Assembly: GCA_004299545.1 (NCBI GenBank)
Contig: SCRB01001014.1
Location: 1 to 10,188 of the forward strand
Source: Rhizobiaceae bacterium
GTDB taxonomy: Bacteria; Pseudomonadota; Alphaproteobacteria; Rhizobiales; Rhizobiaceae
DNA length: 10,188 nt
Direction of reading: 5' to 3'
The translations under genes and the position numbers were made by a program. Below are positions 1 through 6,839 of this stretch, one piece after another; within the stretch, counting starts at the first letter, position 1; every line of letters starts with the position of its first letter. The notes under the pieces were generated by a model. It worked only from the letters and a program-made list of their open reading frames with translations, searched no databases and was not told the DNA's origin.

Positions 1-139
1 CGCCGATCGCGACGAAGCCGGCGACCCCGACATTGAAGACTCCGGTCTGTCCCCATTGCAGGTTGAGGCCGAGGCACATGATGGCGTAGGTGAGCGCCAT
101 CGTCAGGAAGAAGCCGCCATAGCCGATGATGTCGGTCAT
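1..139 (-). CDS. livM: Branched-chain amino-acid ABC transporter permease LivM (N-terminal part, cut by window edge)
   Basis: Only the first 46 codons lie in the window; the gene continues past base 1. The reverse complement reads MTDIIGYGGFFLTMALTYAI, followed by a segment containing LGLNLQWGQTGVFNVG. This is the usual LivM opening: a first membrane helix, then a G-Q-x-G/S-x-F/L-N-x-G motif. The start ATG (139-137) overlaps the livH stop as ATGA, so the two permease genes are translationally coupled, and a GGAAAG stretch upstream can act as ribosome binding site. LivM pairs with LivH to form the inner-membrane channel of a HAAT-family importer. The substrate cannot be read from this fragment. 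Confidence 0.9.
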   Translation of the reverse strand, partial: MTDIIGYGGFFLTMALTYAIMCLGLNLQWGQTGVFNVGVAGFVAIG

Positions 140-1050
140 GGCGTTTTCTTTCCGAAGATGCCGTTCGGCCGCAGCACGAGGACGGCGGCAAGGATCAGGA
201 AGGCAACGGCCTGGCGCCATTCCGCGCCGATCATCTGGACGGTGACGGCTTCGCACAGGCCAACGAAAATTCCGCCGATGACGGCTCCCGGCACGCTGCC
301 GATGCCGCCGAGGATCGCCGCGGCGAAGAGCGGCAGCAGCAGGTTGAAGCCCATATAGGGCCTGATCTGGACGACGAGGCCGGCCATGACCCCGGCGGCT
401 GCCGCGAGCCCGCCGCCGAAGATCCAGACCATACGGACGACCCGCGCGACGTCGATGCCCGCGACTTCGGCCAGCGCCGGGTTCTCGCTGGCGGCGCGCA
501 TTTGCCGGCCGGTTTCCGAATGGCTCAGGACGAGATGCACACCGATGAAGAGGACGGCCGTCACGCCGAGCATGAGAAGCTGGTCGGGCGTGGCGCGGAT
601 GCCGGCAAAAAGCGGCATCGAAATCTGCAGGCTGTCGGAATAATAGCGCGGGGCGTTGGTGAAGATGAATTCGAGCAGGCTGCGCAGCGCGATCGACGCC
701 CCGAAGCTGGCGATGACCAGGATGATCATCTCCGAATTGCGGCGCCGGAGGGGGCGGAACAGCAGCCAGTCGAGTGCCAGCGCCAGCAATGCGGTGAGCA
801 CGACGGACAGAACGCAGGCGAGGGGAAGCGCCCAGCCGAAGGAGAACGGGCCCAGCGGGTCGATGCCAATGCCGAAGGTCGAGGCAAAGGAGACCGCCGC
901 CGTCAGCGCGAAATAGGCCCCCCAGGAGATGAATTCGCCATGGGCGAAGTTGGCGAAGCGCATGATCGAATAAGTGAGCGTCACACCGATCGCGCCGAGG
1001 CCGATCATCGAGCCGGCGACGAGACCGTCGAGGAGCGCCTGCGGGTTCAT
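136..1050 (-). CDS. livH: Branched-chain amino-acid ABC transporter permease LivH
   Basis: A 304-residue, very hydrophobic protein of normal LivH length. It opens with a helix and then LTYSIMRFANFAHGEF, the conserved N-terminal LivH signature. About eight hydrophobic segments follow. Around residues 180-200 lies the cytoplasmic loop RAASENPALAEVAGID, which in this family docks on the ATPase subunits. The C-terminal part has AAILGGIGSVPGAVIGG and ends in LRPNGIFG, both typical of LivH/LivM. It forms the inner-membrane pore with LivM. The ATG overlaps the stop of the upstream livF gene by four bases, and a GGAG lies about 8 bases before it. The transported compound may be a branched-chain or another amino acid or related acid; membership of the HAAT family does not fix it. 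Confidence 0.95.
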   Translation of the reverse strand: MNPQALLDGLVAGSMIGLGAIGVTLTYSIMRFANFAHGEFISWGAYFALTAAVSFASTFGIGIDPLGPFSFGWALPLACVLSVVLTALLALALDWLLFRPLRRRNSEMIILVIASFGASIALRSLLEFIFTNAPRYYSDSLQISMPLFAGIRATPDQLLMLGVTAVLFIGVHLVLSHSETGRQMRAASENPALAEVAGIDVARVVRMVWIFGGGLAAAAGVMAGLVVQIRPYMGFNLLLPLFAAAILGGIGSVPGAVIGGIFVGLCEAVTVQMIGAEWRQAVAFLILAAVLVLRPNGIFGKKTP

Positions 1051-1835
1051 CGGCCAGTCTCCGCATTTATGCCGGAGCGATCGCCGAGAAACATGGCGCC
1101 GAGCGCGGGGTTGTCGACGAGGTCGGCGGCAGGCCCGTGATGGCGGACGCGACCTTCGACGAGGACCAGCGCATCGTCGGCGATCCGCAGCGCGGCGCGG
1201 ACATTCTGCTCGACCAGAACGATCGCGACGCCGGTGCGGCGCACGGTAGCGATCGTCCCGAAGACCTCCGCCACCAGTTTCGGAGACAGGCCGGCCGACG
1301 GCTCGTCGAGGATGAGGACGGACGGATCAGCGAGGAGGGCGCGTGCGGTGGCAAGCATCTGGCGCTGCCCGCCCGACAGGCTGCCGGCGAGGAGGCCGGG
1401 GCGGCGCGCGAGGTCCGGAAACATCGCATAGGCGGCGTCGGTGCGCTGCCGCAGCAGCGCCCGGTCAGGAAGAATGGCGGCGCAAAGCTGCAGATTTTCG
1501 CGGATCGTCATGGTCGCGAAGATGTTCTCTGTCTGCGGAACGAAGGCGAGGCCGCTGCGGATCATGTGGTGGGGAGCGGCGGCTGTGACCGCCTTGCCGT
1601 TGAGGAGGACGTCGCCGGAAAACTTCGGCACAAGGCCGGCTATCGCCTTGACGAAGGTGGATTTCCCGGCGCCGTTCGGTCCCAATATGGTGACGAACGC
1701 GCCCTTGCGGAGCTGGAAATCGATGCCCTTGACGATCGGCAGGCCCGCCTCGTAGCCGGCGACAAGCGTGCGGGTTTCGAGAACCGTGTCACTCGGTGTC
1801 GGGGGCGATGCCGAGGGCGGCGCCGCGAAGGTCAC
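1047..1835 (-). CDS. livF: Branched-chain amino-acid ABC transporter ATP-binding protein LivF
   Basis: A 262-residue ABC ATPase with every expected motif: Walker A GPNGAGKST at residues 52-60, Q-loop Gln101, signature LSGGQ at 153-157, and Walker B VLILDE at 173-178 followed by PSAGLSP. The VEQN sequence after Walker B replaces the switch His in the way usual for LivF rather than LivG. It hydrolyses ATP on the cytoplasmic side of the LivHM channel. The start is GTG (1835-1833), overlapping the livG stop as GTGA, with GGAGGG about 8 bases upstream. An alanine/proline-rich stretch of roughly 18 residues precedes the ATPase fold and is longer than usual. The order here is livG before livF. Confidence 0.95.
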   Translation of the reverse strand: MTFAAPPSASPPTPSDTVLETRTLVAGYEAGLPIVKGIDFQLRKGAFVTILGPNGAGKSTFVKAIAGLVPKFSGDVLLNGKAVTAAAPHHMIRSGLAFVPQTENIFATMTIRENLQLCAAILPDRALLRQRTDAAYAMFPDLARRPGLLAGSLSGGQRQMLATARALLADPSVLILDEPSAGLSPKLVAEVFGTIATVRRTGVAIVLVEQNVRAALRIADDALVLVEGRVRHHGPAADLVDNPALGAMFLGDRSGINAETGR

Positions 1836-2662
1836 GAACCGTTCCCTCCGAGGAACGCCTCGACGACGGCGGCATCGCGCATAACGGTGTGTGGCGCCCC
1901 CTCGGCAAAACGGCGGCCTTCGGCCATGACGAGGACGCGCGGGCAGAGCGTCTCTACCAGTTCCATGTTGTGCTCGATGATGAGGATGGCGACCCCCTGC
2001 CGGTTGATCTCGACGATACGCTCGACGATGAAGTCGAGAAGCGCGGGATTGACGCCCGCCGCCGGCTCGTCCAGCAGGATGACGCGCGGGCGGGCCATCA
2101 GGACGCGGGCGAGTTCCAGCAGCTTGCGCTGTCCTCCCGAAAGGACCCGCGCCGGCTGGTCGGCGACCTGCGAAAGCGACAGGAAGGCAAGGATCTCCCG
2201 TGCGCGCACCGCCTCCGCCCGCTCCTGCCGCGCGATCCGGCCGGGCACGAGGAGATTCGCTATCAGCCTCTCGCCTGTCTGGCCGGGCGAGGCGGTCATG
2301 ACGTTTTCGAGCACCGTCATCAGCGGGAACGGCCGCGGGATCTGGAACGTGCGGCCAAGGCCCCTCGCGATGCGCCGGTGCGCGGGTTCCCGGCTGACAG
2401 ATTCGCCGGCGATGCGGATCGTTCCCGCGTCGGGACGAAGGCTGCCGGCGATAAGACTGAAAAGCGTCGTCTTGCCGGCGCCGTTCGGGCCGATCAGGCC
2501 GAGAATGCCGCCCGCTTCGAGCGAAACCGACAGGTCGTCCACCGCCTTGACGCCGCCGAACGCCTTCGTCAGCCCGCTCGCCTCGATGGCTGGCGGCAGG
2601 CGGCCGGGCGGACTCGCCGAAACCCGTTCAGCGGCGGCAGTATCACTCACCGCGGAGTTCAC
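1832..2662 (-). CDS. livG: Branched-chain amino-acid ABC transporter ATP-binding protein LivG
   Basis: A 276-residue ABC ATPase. Walker A GPNGAGKTT is at residues 58-66, Q-loop Gln107 in GRTFQ, signature LSGGQ at 174-178, Walker B VILLDE at 194-199 followed by PAAGVNP, and switch His231 in IEHNM. The fold begins at about residue 26 (IEASGLTKAFGG), so the first 25 residues are a variable extension. The chosen GTG start (2662-2660) is the first plausible codon in frame, with only a modest GTGAGG 11 bases upstream. The strong Shine-Dalgarno GGGAGGA at 2717-2711 sits too far away for this GTG and instead serves a short upstream ORF (2700-2659) whose stop overlaps the GTG. A GTG four codons further in is an alternative. 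It is the first gene of the transporter operon. Confidence 0.93.
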   Translation of the reverse strand: MNSAVSDTAAAERVSASPPGRLPPAIEASGLTKAFGGVKAVDDLSVSLEAGGILGLIGPNGAGKTTLFSLIAGSLRPDAGTIRIAGESVSREPAHRRIARGLGRTFQIPRPFPLMTVLENVMTASPGQTGERLIANLLVPGRIARQERAEAVRAREILAFLSLSQVADQPARVLSGGQRKLLELARVLMARPRVILLDEPAAGVNPALLDFIVERIVEINRQGVAILIIEHNMELVETLCPRVLVMAEGRRFAEGAPHTVMRDAAVVEAFLGGNGS

Positions 2663-2700
2663 CGCGAACCAAGCCTCACCGGGGCCTCGACCGGAAACAT
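2659..2700 (-). CDS. Possible 13-residue leader peptide coupled to livG
   Basis: The reading frame MFPVEAPVRLGSR-stop starts at ATG 2700-2698 (or one codon earlier at TTG). The best Shine-Dalgarno of the region, GGGAGGA at 2717-2711, lies 10 bases upstream. Its TGA overlaps the GTG of livG as GTGA, the same arrangement seen between the other genes of this operon. Ribosomes loaded on the leader could therefore reinitiate at livG. The peptide has no run of one amino acid that would suggest attenuation. In the livG frame, an ATT lies 6 bases after the same Shine-Dalgarno and would extend LivG by 14 residues, but ATT starts are very rare. The translation signal is visible; the function is inferred. 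Confidence 0.3.
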   Translation of the reverse strand: MFPVEAPVRLGSR

Positions 2701-2720
2701 CAATGCGGCGTCCTCCCGGA

Positions 2721-2737
2721 TTTGATCTTTGATCAAA
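2721..2737. promoter_or_regulatory. Palindromic operator candidate for the GntR regulator
   Basis: TTTGATCTTTGATCAAA is a perfect 7-base inverted repeat with a 3-base centre. It also contains the 10-base palindrome TTTGATCAAA (2728-2737) and two direct copies of TTTGATC. It lies between livG and the gntR gene, just downstream of the predicted livG transcription start and just upstream of the plus-strand -35 candidate. GntR/FCD proteins bind short palindromes as dimers and often regulate their own divergent promoter. Its assignment to the adjacent regulator is inference. Confidence 0.5.
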
Positions 2738-2738
2738 C

Positions 2739-2767
2739 TTTACAGCCCCAGGATATTTGGATAGCCT
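2739..2767 (+). promoter_or_regulatory. Weak candidate promoter of the gntR operon
   Basis: TTTACA (2739-2744) matches the -35 consensus at 5 of 6 positions. After 17 bases comes TAGCCT (2762-2767), a poor -10 with 3 of 6 matches. It would start transcription near 2774, leaving a leader of about 70 bases before gntR. The palindrome abuts the -35 box. The weak -10 keeps this tentative. Confidence 0.22.
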
Positions 2768-2778
2768 TTTCCTGACAA
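2750..2778 (-). promoter_or_regulatory. Predicted sigma70-type promoter of the livGFHM operon
   Basis: Read on the minus strand, TTGTCA (2778-2773) matches the -35 consensus at 5 of 6 positions. A spacer of exactly 17 bases follows, then TATCCT (2755-2750), a 4 of 6 match to the -10 consensus. Transcription would begin near 2743, placing the palindrome at 2721-2737 immediately downstream, where a bound repressor would block the polymerase. No transcript data are available. Confidence 0.4.
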
Positions 2779-2845
2779 GAGCATGCGCCGGCGAAAGGTG
2801 ACGCGCGCGCCCTGCTCCGGCGGGCCGCCGCAGGGAGGTTCAGCG

Positions 2846-3628
2846 ATGGGAACGGAGGAATGGTCCGCTGCCGGCGTTGACATCTGGCAACCGCATGCGG
2901 CCAATGGCGCGCCGCACAAGCGCAAGCCCGCTTCTAACCTTTCGGAACTGACCCCTATCGACCGCCAGACCGTGCGCGAGCGCGTTTACAGGGAACTGCG
3001 CGGTTCGCTCGCTTCCGGTCTCTTCGAAGCCGGCGAGACGCTGCGGATCCACAGTGTCGCGAACTCGCTCGCAACGAGCATCATGCCGGTGCGCGAGGCG
3101 CTGGCGCGGCTCGTGTCGGAACAGGCGCTCGAAGTGCTGCCGAGCCGGTCCGTGCGGGTGCCGCTGATCACCGTCGAGCGGTTGAAGGACATCTCGTCGG
3201 CCCGCGCGCTGATCGAGGGCGAGGCGACGGCGCATGCCGTCGCCAATATGGGCAGCGATACGATCGAGACCCTGAAGGCGCTGACGCAGCGCTACGATGA
3301 AGCGGTCAGGGATGGCGAGCGGCCTAACAGCCGCACCGTCGCCTCCCTCAACCAGCGCTTCCACCGAACCATCTATGAAGCGGCCGGTTCGAAGGTGCTC
3401 CTGCCGATCATCGAAAGCCTGTGGTTGCAGTCCGGACCGTTCATCCGTGCCTCGGCGGAACTCTTCGTCGAGCGGGACGGCCTGTCGGCGACGCATCACC
3501 ACTGGGCGATCATCGCGGCGATTGAGGCCGGTGACGCCGATGCCGCCCGCAAGGCGCTGCGGGCCGATATTACGCGGGCGTTCGGACTCCTGAGCGCGGC
3601 TTTCACCGAGAAGGGAGGGGCGCAATGA
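2846..3628 (+). CDS. GntR-family transcriptional regulator, FCD subfamily
   Basis: A 260-residue regulator. After a roughly 40-residue N-terminal tail comes the winged helix-turn-helix (about residues 42-108), including the GntR pattern LASGLFEAGETLR and MPVREALARLVSE. The all-helical FCD effector domain follows (about 112-255), with Arg120 and Glu124 in SARALIEGEA. FCD proteins usually bind a metal through Asp-His-His-His. Here the positions appear to be Asn169, His173, His219 and Asp241, so two ligands are changed. The ATG at 2846 is chosen over one 21 codons upstream because GGGAGG sits 7 bases before it and the extra residues are low-complexity. The stop overlaps the next start as ATGA. 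It is divergent from livG and heads the operon that ends in the binding protein, so it is likely the local repressor; the effector is probably the imported compound or a metabolite. Confidence 0.93.
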   Translation: MGTEEWSAAGVDIWQPHAANGAPHKRKPASNLSELTPIDRQTVRERVYRELRGSLASGLFEAGETLRIHSVANSLATSIMPVREALARLVSEQALEVLPSRSVRVPLITVERLKDISSARALIEGEATAHAVANMGSDTIETLKALTQRYDEAVRDGERPNSRTVASLNQRFHRTIYEAAGSKVLLPIIESLWLQSGPFIRASAELFVERDGLSATHHHWAIIAAIEAGDADAARKALRADITRAFGLLSAAFTEKGGAQ

Positions 3629-3987
3629 GCAGCGACTCGCCGACGCCGGAAGACGAAAGCTTCACCCTCTATGATCTCAGGGTCGAGGTCACGGCGCCCG
3701 CTGGCGCGCGGATCTATTGCGGCGCCAAGCCCGGCGATTTTTTCGAATTGCGCGGCGAGATGCTGCACCTGCCGGATGGCCAGGGCTTTTCGATCTATTC
3801 GCTGGCGGCACTACTGCCGCTCCTGCCCGCCAAGCAGCGGCCGACACACCCGAACGACTGGATGACCAGTGACGCGGAAGTCGCCTGCCCCGACCCGAAC
3901 TGTCCGACACGCTTCCGCATCACGCGGACCCGGCTCAGGCACTTCAGCCATGGCGAGACGACGGCGGTGTCGTTGGCGAAGGACTGA
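3625..3987 (+). CDS. TIGR04076-like small protein
   Basis: A 120-residue soluble protein with no signal peptide or membrane segment. From about residue 16 it follows the TIGR04076 layout as I recall it: a beta-rich start (DLRVEVTAPAG), a Cys followed by the GD-F-E motif (Cys32, GDFFEL at 37-42), a central SIYSLAALLPLLPA segment where the family has a Cys/Ala-rich helix and tyrosines, and a closing ACPDPNCPTRF element (Cys88, Cys93). The biochemical role of this family is not known to me, and the cysteines could bind a metal or be structural. GGAGG stands 6 bases before the ATG, and the start overlaps the gntR stop, so it is co-translated with the regulator. Its place before an aldo/keto reductase suggests an accessory role in the same pathway. 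The family call rests on motif memory, not a search. Confidence 0.7.
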   Translation: MSSDSPTPEDESFTLYDLRVEVTAPAGARIYCGAKPGDFFELRGEMLHLPDGQGFSIYSLAALLPLLPAKQRPTHPNDWMTSDAEVACPDPNCPTRFRITRTRLRHFSHGETTAVSLAKD

Positions 3988-4008
3988 CGAGAAAGGGCAG
4001 GCGCTTCG

Positions 4009-5055
4009 ATGGACTATCGGGAGTTGGGCACAGGGCAAAAGATCTCGCGGGTTGTTCGCGGCGGCTGGCAGCTTGCCGGCGGCCATGGTGCCGTCTCCCC
4101 CGAGGAGGCGATCGAGGACATGACGGCCTTCGCCGATGCCGGCATCACGACCTTCGACTGCGCCGATATCTATACCGGCGTCGAAGAACTGATCGGCGCC
4201 TTCCGTGCCGCCTATGCCGATCGACGTGGAAGCGAAGCGCTCTCGCGGATCCGCGTCCACACCAAATTCGTGCCCGACCTCTCGCAGCTCAAGACGATCA
4301 CGCGTCCGATGGTGGAGGCGGCGATCGACCGCTCGCTGAGGCGGTTGGGGGTCGAGCGGCTCGACCTCATCCAGTTCCACTGGTGGGATTACGCAAAACC
4401 GCGCTGGCTGGACGTGGCCGGCTGGCTCGCCGACCTGCGCAAGGCCGGCAAGATCGCCAATATCGGCGGCACCAACTTCGATACGCCGCGTGTGATCGCG
4501 ATGATGGAGGCCGGCGTGCCGCTCGTCTCCATGCAGTTGCAATATTCCCTGCTCGACGCGCGGCCCGAGAAGACGATGGCGGCGGTGGCGCGCGAGCGGG
4601 GCATCTCCTTCCTGTGCTATGGAACCGTCGCCGGCGGCTTCCTCGGCGAGCGCTGGCTCGGCCGCCCGGAGCCGCAAGAGGCGCTGGAGAACCGCTCGCT
4701 AACGAAATACAAGCTGATCATCGATGAATTCGGCGGCTGGGAGACGTTCCAGGCATTGCTTGCCGTCCTCCACCGGATCGCCATGCGCCACGGCAGCGAC
4801 ATCGCGACCGTTGCCAGCCGCGCCATACTCGACAGGAAGGGCGTGGCGGCCGTCATCGTCGGGGCGCGCAACGGGGCGCATCTCGCCTCGAACTGCGCCA
4901 TCCCCGACCTCGAGATGACGGATGCCGACCGTGCCGAGATCGCCGCGGCAACCGGCGCGGCGGCGCTCCTGCCGGGCGACGTTTACACGCTCGAGCGCGA
5001 CCGGACCTCGCGCCACGGTTCGATCATGAAATACGAACTCAACGCGGGGACCTGA
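4009..5055 (+). CDS. Aldo/keto reductase family oxidoreductase
   Basis: A 348-residue cytosolic (alpha/beta)8-barrel enzyme. The aldo/keto reductase tetrad is complete: Asp50 and Tyr55 in TTFDCADIYTG, Lys86 in VHTKF, and His124 in LIQFHWWDY. A C-terminal cofactor region, IATVASRAILDRKGVAAVIVGAR, resembles the part that binds the NADP(H) phosphate. Members reduce carbonyls, or oxidise alcohols, with NAD(P)H. The WWDY stretch after His124 and the roughly 25-residue tail after the barrel mark a distinct subgroup whose substrate I cannot name. It follows the TIGR04076-like gene after 21 bases and precedes the next gene by 2 bases, so it is clearly in the regulator operon. It probably acts on the imported compound or a breakdown product. 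Confidence 0.92.
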   Translation: MDYRELGTGQKISRVVRGGWQLAGGHGAVSPEEAIEDMTAFADAGITTFDCADIYTGVEELIGAFRAAYADRRGSEALSRIRVHTKFVPDLSQLKTITRPMVEAAIDRSLRRLGVERLDLIQFHWWDYAKPRWLDVAGWLADLRKAGKIANIGGTNFDTPRVIAMMEAGVPLVSMQLQYSLLDARPEKTMAAVARERGISFLCYGTVAGGFLGERWLGRPEPQEALENRSLTKYKLIIDEFGGWETFQALLAVLHRIAMRHGSDIATVASRAILDRKGVAAVIVGARNGAHLASNCAIPDLEMTDADRAEIAAATGAAALLPGDVYTLERDRTSRHGSIMKYELNAGT

Positions 5056-5057
5056 GG

Positions 5058-5480
5058 ATGGACGTGGCGGCGGGACTGGCGGAAAAGGCGTTGCGGGAGG
5101 TGAAGGATCGCCACCTGTTCTTCGCCGACTGGCTTACCGGCCGCCTCGCCGAAACGGCGCTCGCCGACAGCATGCGCGGTTTTCTCCCGAACTTCCGCCG
5201 CATCGCGCCGGACGGAAGCGAGATGGACCGTGCCACGCTCGAAACATGGCTTGCGGCTCATCGCGGCACCATGCCGAAATCGTTTACAATCGAAATCGCC
5301 GATTTGCGGATCGTCCTCGACACAAGTGCGTGCATAGCGGTCGGCTATCGCGAAATCCAGCCGGGCCAGACACCACCATCACACATCTCGACGGCGCTCT
5401 TCGTGCCGGAGGAGGTGGCGCCGAACGGCGTTGCCTGGCTGCACGTGCAGGAAACATGGGATACCCAGTCCGGCGATTGA
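5058..5480 (+). CDS. Small NTF2/SnoaL-like (DUF4440-type) protein
   Basis: A 140-residue soluble protein. An N-terminal helix (AEKALREVKDRHLFFADWLTG) is followed by a loop with FLPNFRRIAPDGSEMDRATLETWLAAHRG. Then come three or four strands (FTIEIADLRIVLD, CIAVGYREIQ, HISTALFVPE, VAWLHVQETW). This alpha-plus-beta-sheet order, and the phrase 'P-x-G-x-x-x-x-R-x-x-L-x-x-W', resemble NTF2/SnoaL/DUF4440 cone-shaped proteins, which can be small enzymes or ligand-binding partners. The family call is by pattern only. It starts 2 bases after the aldo/keto reductase stop, with GGGG about 7 bases upstream, so it is probably translated by coupling and acts in the same pathway. No catalytic residue can be assigned. 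Confidence 0.6.
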   Translation: MDVAAGLAEKALREVKDRHLFFADWLTGRLAETALADSMRGFLPNFRRIAPDGSEMDRATLETWLAAHRGTMPKSFTIEIADLRIVLDTSACIAVGYREIQPGQTPPSHISTALFVPEEVAPNGVAWLHVQETWDTQSGD

Positions 5481-5511
5481 AACGCTGGATGGAAACAACG
5501 GGAGGAATGAC

Positions 5512-6783
5512 ATGACGAAAACGATGACGACGCTGTTCGCCGGTGCCGCGCTTCTCGCGGCGATGCCGGCCGATGCGCAGGCCAAGGATTGCACGATCAC
5601 GATCGGCGTGGTGATGGGGCTGACGGGACCGGCCGGCCAATATGGGCAGGCGGGCGCCAAGTCCGTCGAGATGGCCTTCCGTGACATCAACGAAGCGGGC
5701 GGCGTCGACGGCGGTTGCAAGCTTGCGGCCGATATCCGCGATTCGCAGACCCAGGGCACCGTGGCGGTCGACCAGGCCACGCAACTCGTCAACGTCAAGA
5801 AGGTGCCGGCGATCATCGGCGGCATCATTTCCTCTGTGACGATCCCGATCCTTACCTCGGTGACGGCACCGGCGGGCGTCGTACAAATCTCGCCGGCGGC
5901 GTCTTCGCCGACGCTGACCGATCTCGCACGCCAGGGCAAGACCAACGGCATCTTCTTCAGGACGATCACCTCGGACGCGCTGCAGGGCACGGTGGCCGCC
6001 AAATATGCGATCGACCAGGGCCTGAAGAAGCTCGCCGTGATCCACGTCAACAACGATTTCGGCGTCAACATGGTGAAGGAGTTCGCCGCGGCCTACAAGG
6101 CGCTCGGCGGCACGATCACCTCCGTCACGCCCTACAATCAGAACCAGTCGAGCTACGCTTCGGAGGCGACCGTGGCGATGAAGGGCGGGCCGCAGGGGCT
6201 CTACCTCGTGAGCTATCCGGTGGACGGCGCAACGATCGCCCGCGCATGGCTCTCGCAAGGCGGGCAGCAGGTCTTCCTGCTCAATGACGGCATGAACTCG
6301 GAAGGTTTCATCAAGGCCGTCGGCGCGAAATATCTGGTACACGCCTACGGCACCTCGTCGGGCACCAACCCCACGGCATCGACAAAATATTTCAACGCCA
6401 ATTACGAAAAATTCTCCGACGGCATCTCGCCGGACGCTCCCGCGGCGGATCGGTCATATGATGCCGCCGCCATCGTCGGGCTGGCGATCGCCAGGGCCGG
6501 CGACGCGAAACCGGCGGACATCGCCAAGGCGATCCCGGAGGTCGTAGGAACCGCAGGCGAGGCGGTCCATGCCGGCAAGGAGGGATTCTCTAAGGCTCTC
6601 AAAGCGATAAGCGAAGGCAAGCCGTTCCACTATGAAGGGGTCATTGGACCGGTGAGCTTCGACAAATATGGCGACATCACCGGACCGTTCAGGCTGTGGC
6701 GGATCAAGGACGGCAAGGTCGTCACCGTCGGCGAGATGAGCGCCGGGGACGTCAGCGCGCTGAAGGCAAAGCTGGCGAAGTAG
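5512..6783 (+). CDS. Periplasmic amino-acid-type ABC transporter substrate-binding protein (Peripla_BP_6)
   Basis: A 423-residue exported binding protein. Residues 1-24 form a signal peptide (Lys-rich start, LFAGAALLAAMPA core, AQA|KD cleavage). There is no lipobox, so it should be a free periplasmic protein. The mature part has the type I periplasmic fold seen in LivJ-like proteins: ITIGVVMGLTGPAGQYGQAG, then AFRDINEAGGVDGG, PAIIGGIISSVTIPI, and later SYDAAAIVGLAIARAG. Cys27 and Cys69 could form the N-lobe disulfide found in some relatives. The ATG at 5512 is preferred over a start 27 codons upstream because GGGAGG lies just before it and the signal peptide begins there. It is the only binding protein in the window and is in the same gene neighbourhood as livGFHM, though in the divergent operon; it most likely delivers ligand to that permease. 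The ligand is unknown. Confidence 0.93.
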   Translation: MTKTMTTLFAGAALLAAMPADAQAKDCTITIGVVMGLTGPAGQYGQAGAKSVEMAFRDINEAGGVDGGCKLAADIRDSQTQGTVAVDQATQLVNVKKVPAIIGGIISSVTIPILTSVTAPAGVVQISPAASSPTLTDLARQGKTNGIFFRTITSDALQGTVAAKYAIDQGLKKLAVIHVNNDFGVNMVKEFAAAYKALGGTITSVTPYNQNQSSYASEATVAMKGGPQGLYLVSYPVDGATIARAWLSQGGQQVFLLNDGMNSEGFIKAVGAKYLVHAYGTSSGTNPTASTKYFNANYEKFSDGISPDAPAADRSYDAAAIVGLAIARAGDAKPADIAKAIPEVVGTAGEAVHAGKEGFSKALKAISEGKPFHYEGVIGPVSFDKYGDITGPFRLWRIKDGKVVTVGEMSAGDVSALKAKLAK

Positions 6784-6839
6784 GGATGGCGGCCTGAACG
6801 GCATCGATCTGCCCGGCACGACCGGTGAGGCGACGTTTT

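Noticed and set aside
502..1140. A 212-codon plus-strand open frame opposite livH
   Set aside because: Its low-complexity charged composition and antisense position to a clear permease gene mark it as a shadow frame.
1137..2732. A 531-codon plus-strand open frame opposite livF and livG
   Set aside because: It is antisense to two well-supported ABC ATPase genes, has an Arg/Ala-rich composition with no recognisable domain, and is a usual by-product of high GC content.
2783..2845. Upstream ATG giving a 21-residue longer GntR protein
   Set aside because: There is no good ribosome binding site there and the added sequence is Arg/Gly/Pro-rich. The ATG at 2846 has GGGAGG at ideal spacing.
3811..4677. 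A 288-codon minus-strand open frame opposite the aldo/keto reductase
   Set aside because: It has no domain signal and lies antisense to a gene with a full catalytic tetrad.
5284..6342. A 352-codon minus-strand open frame opposite the binding protein
   Set aside because: Arg/His-rich text with no family resemblance, opposite a well-supported exported binding protein and the NTF2-like gene.
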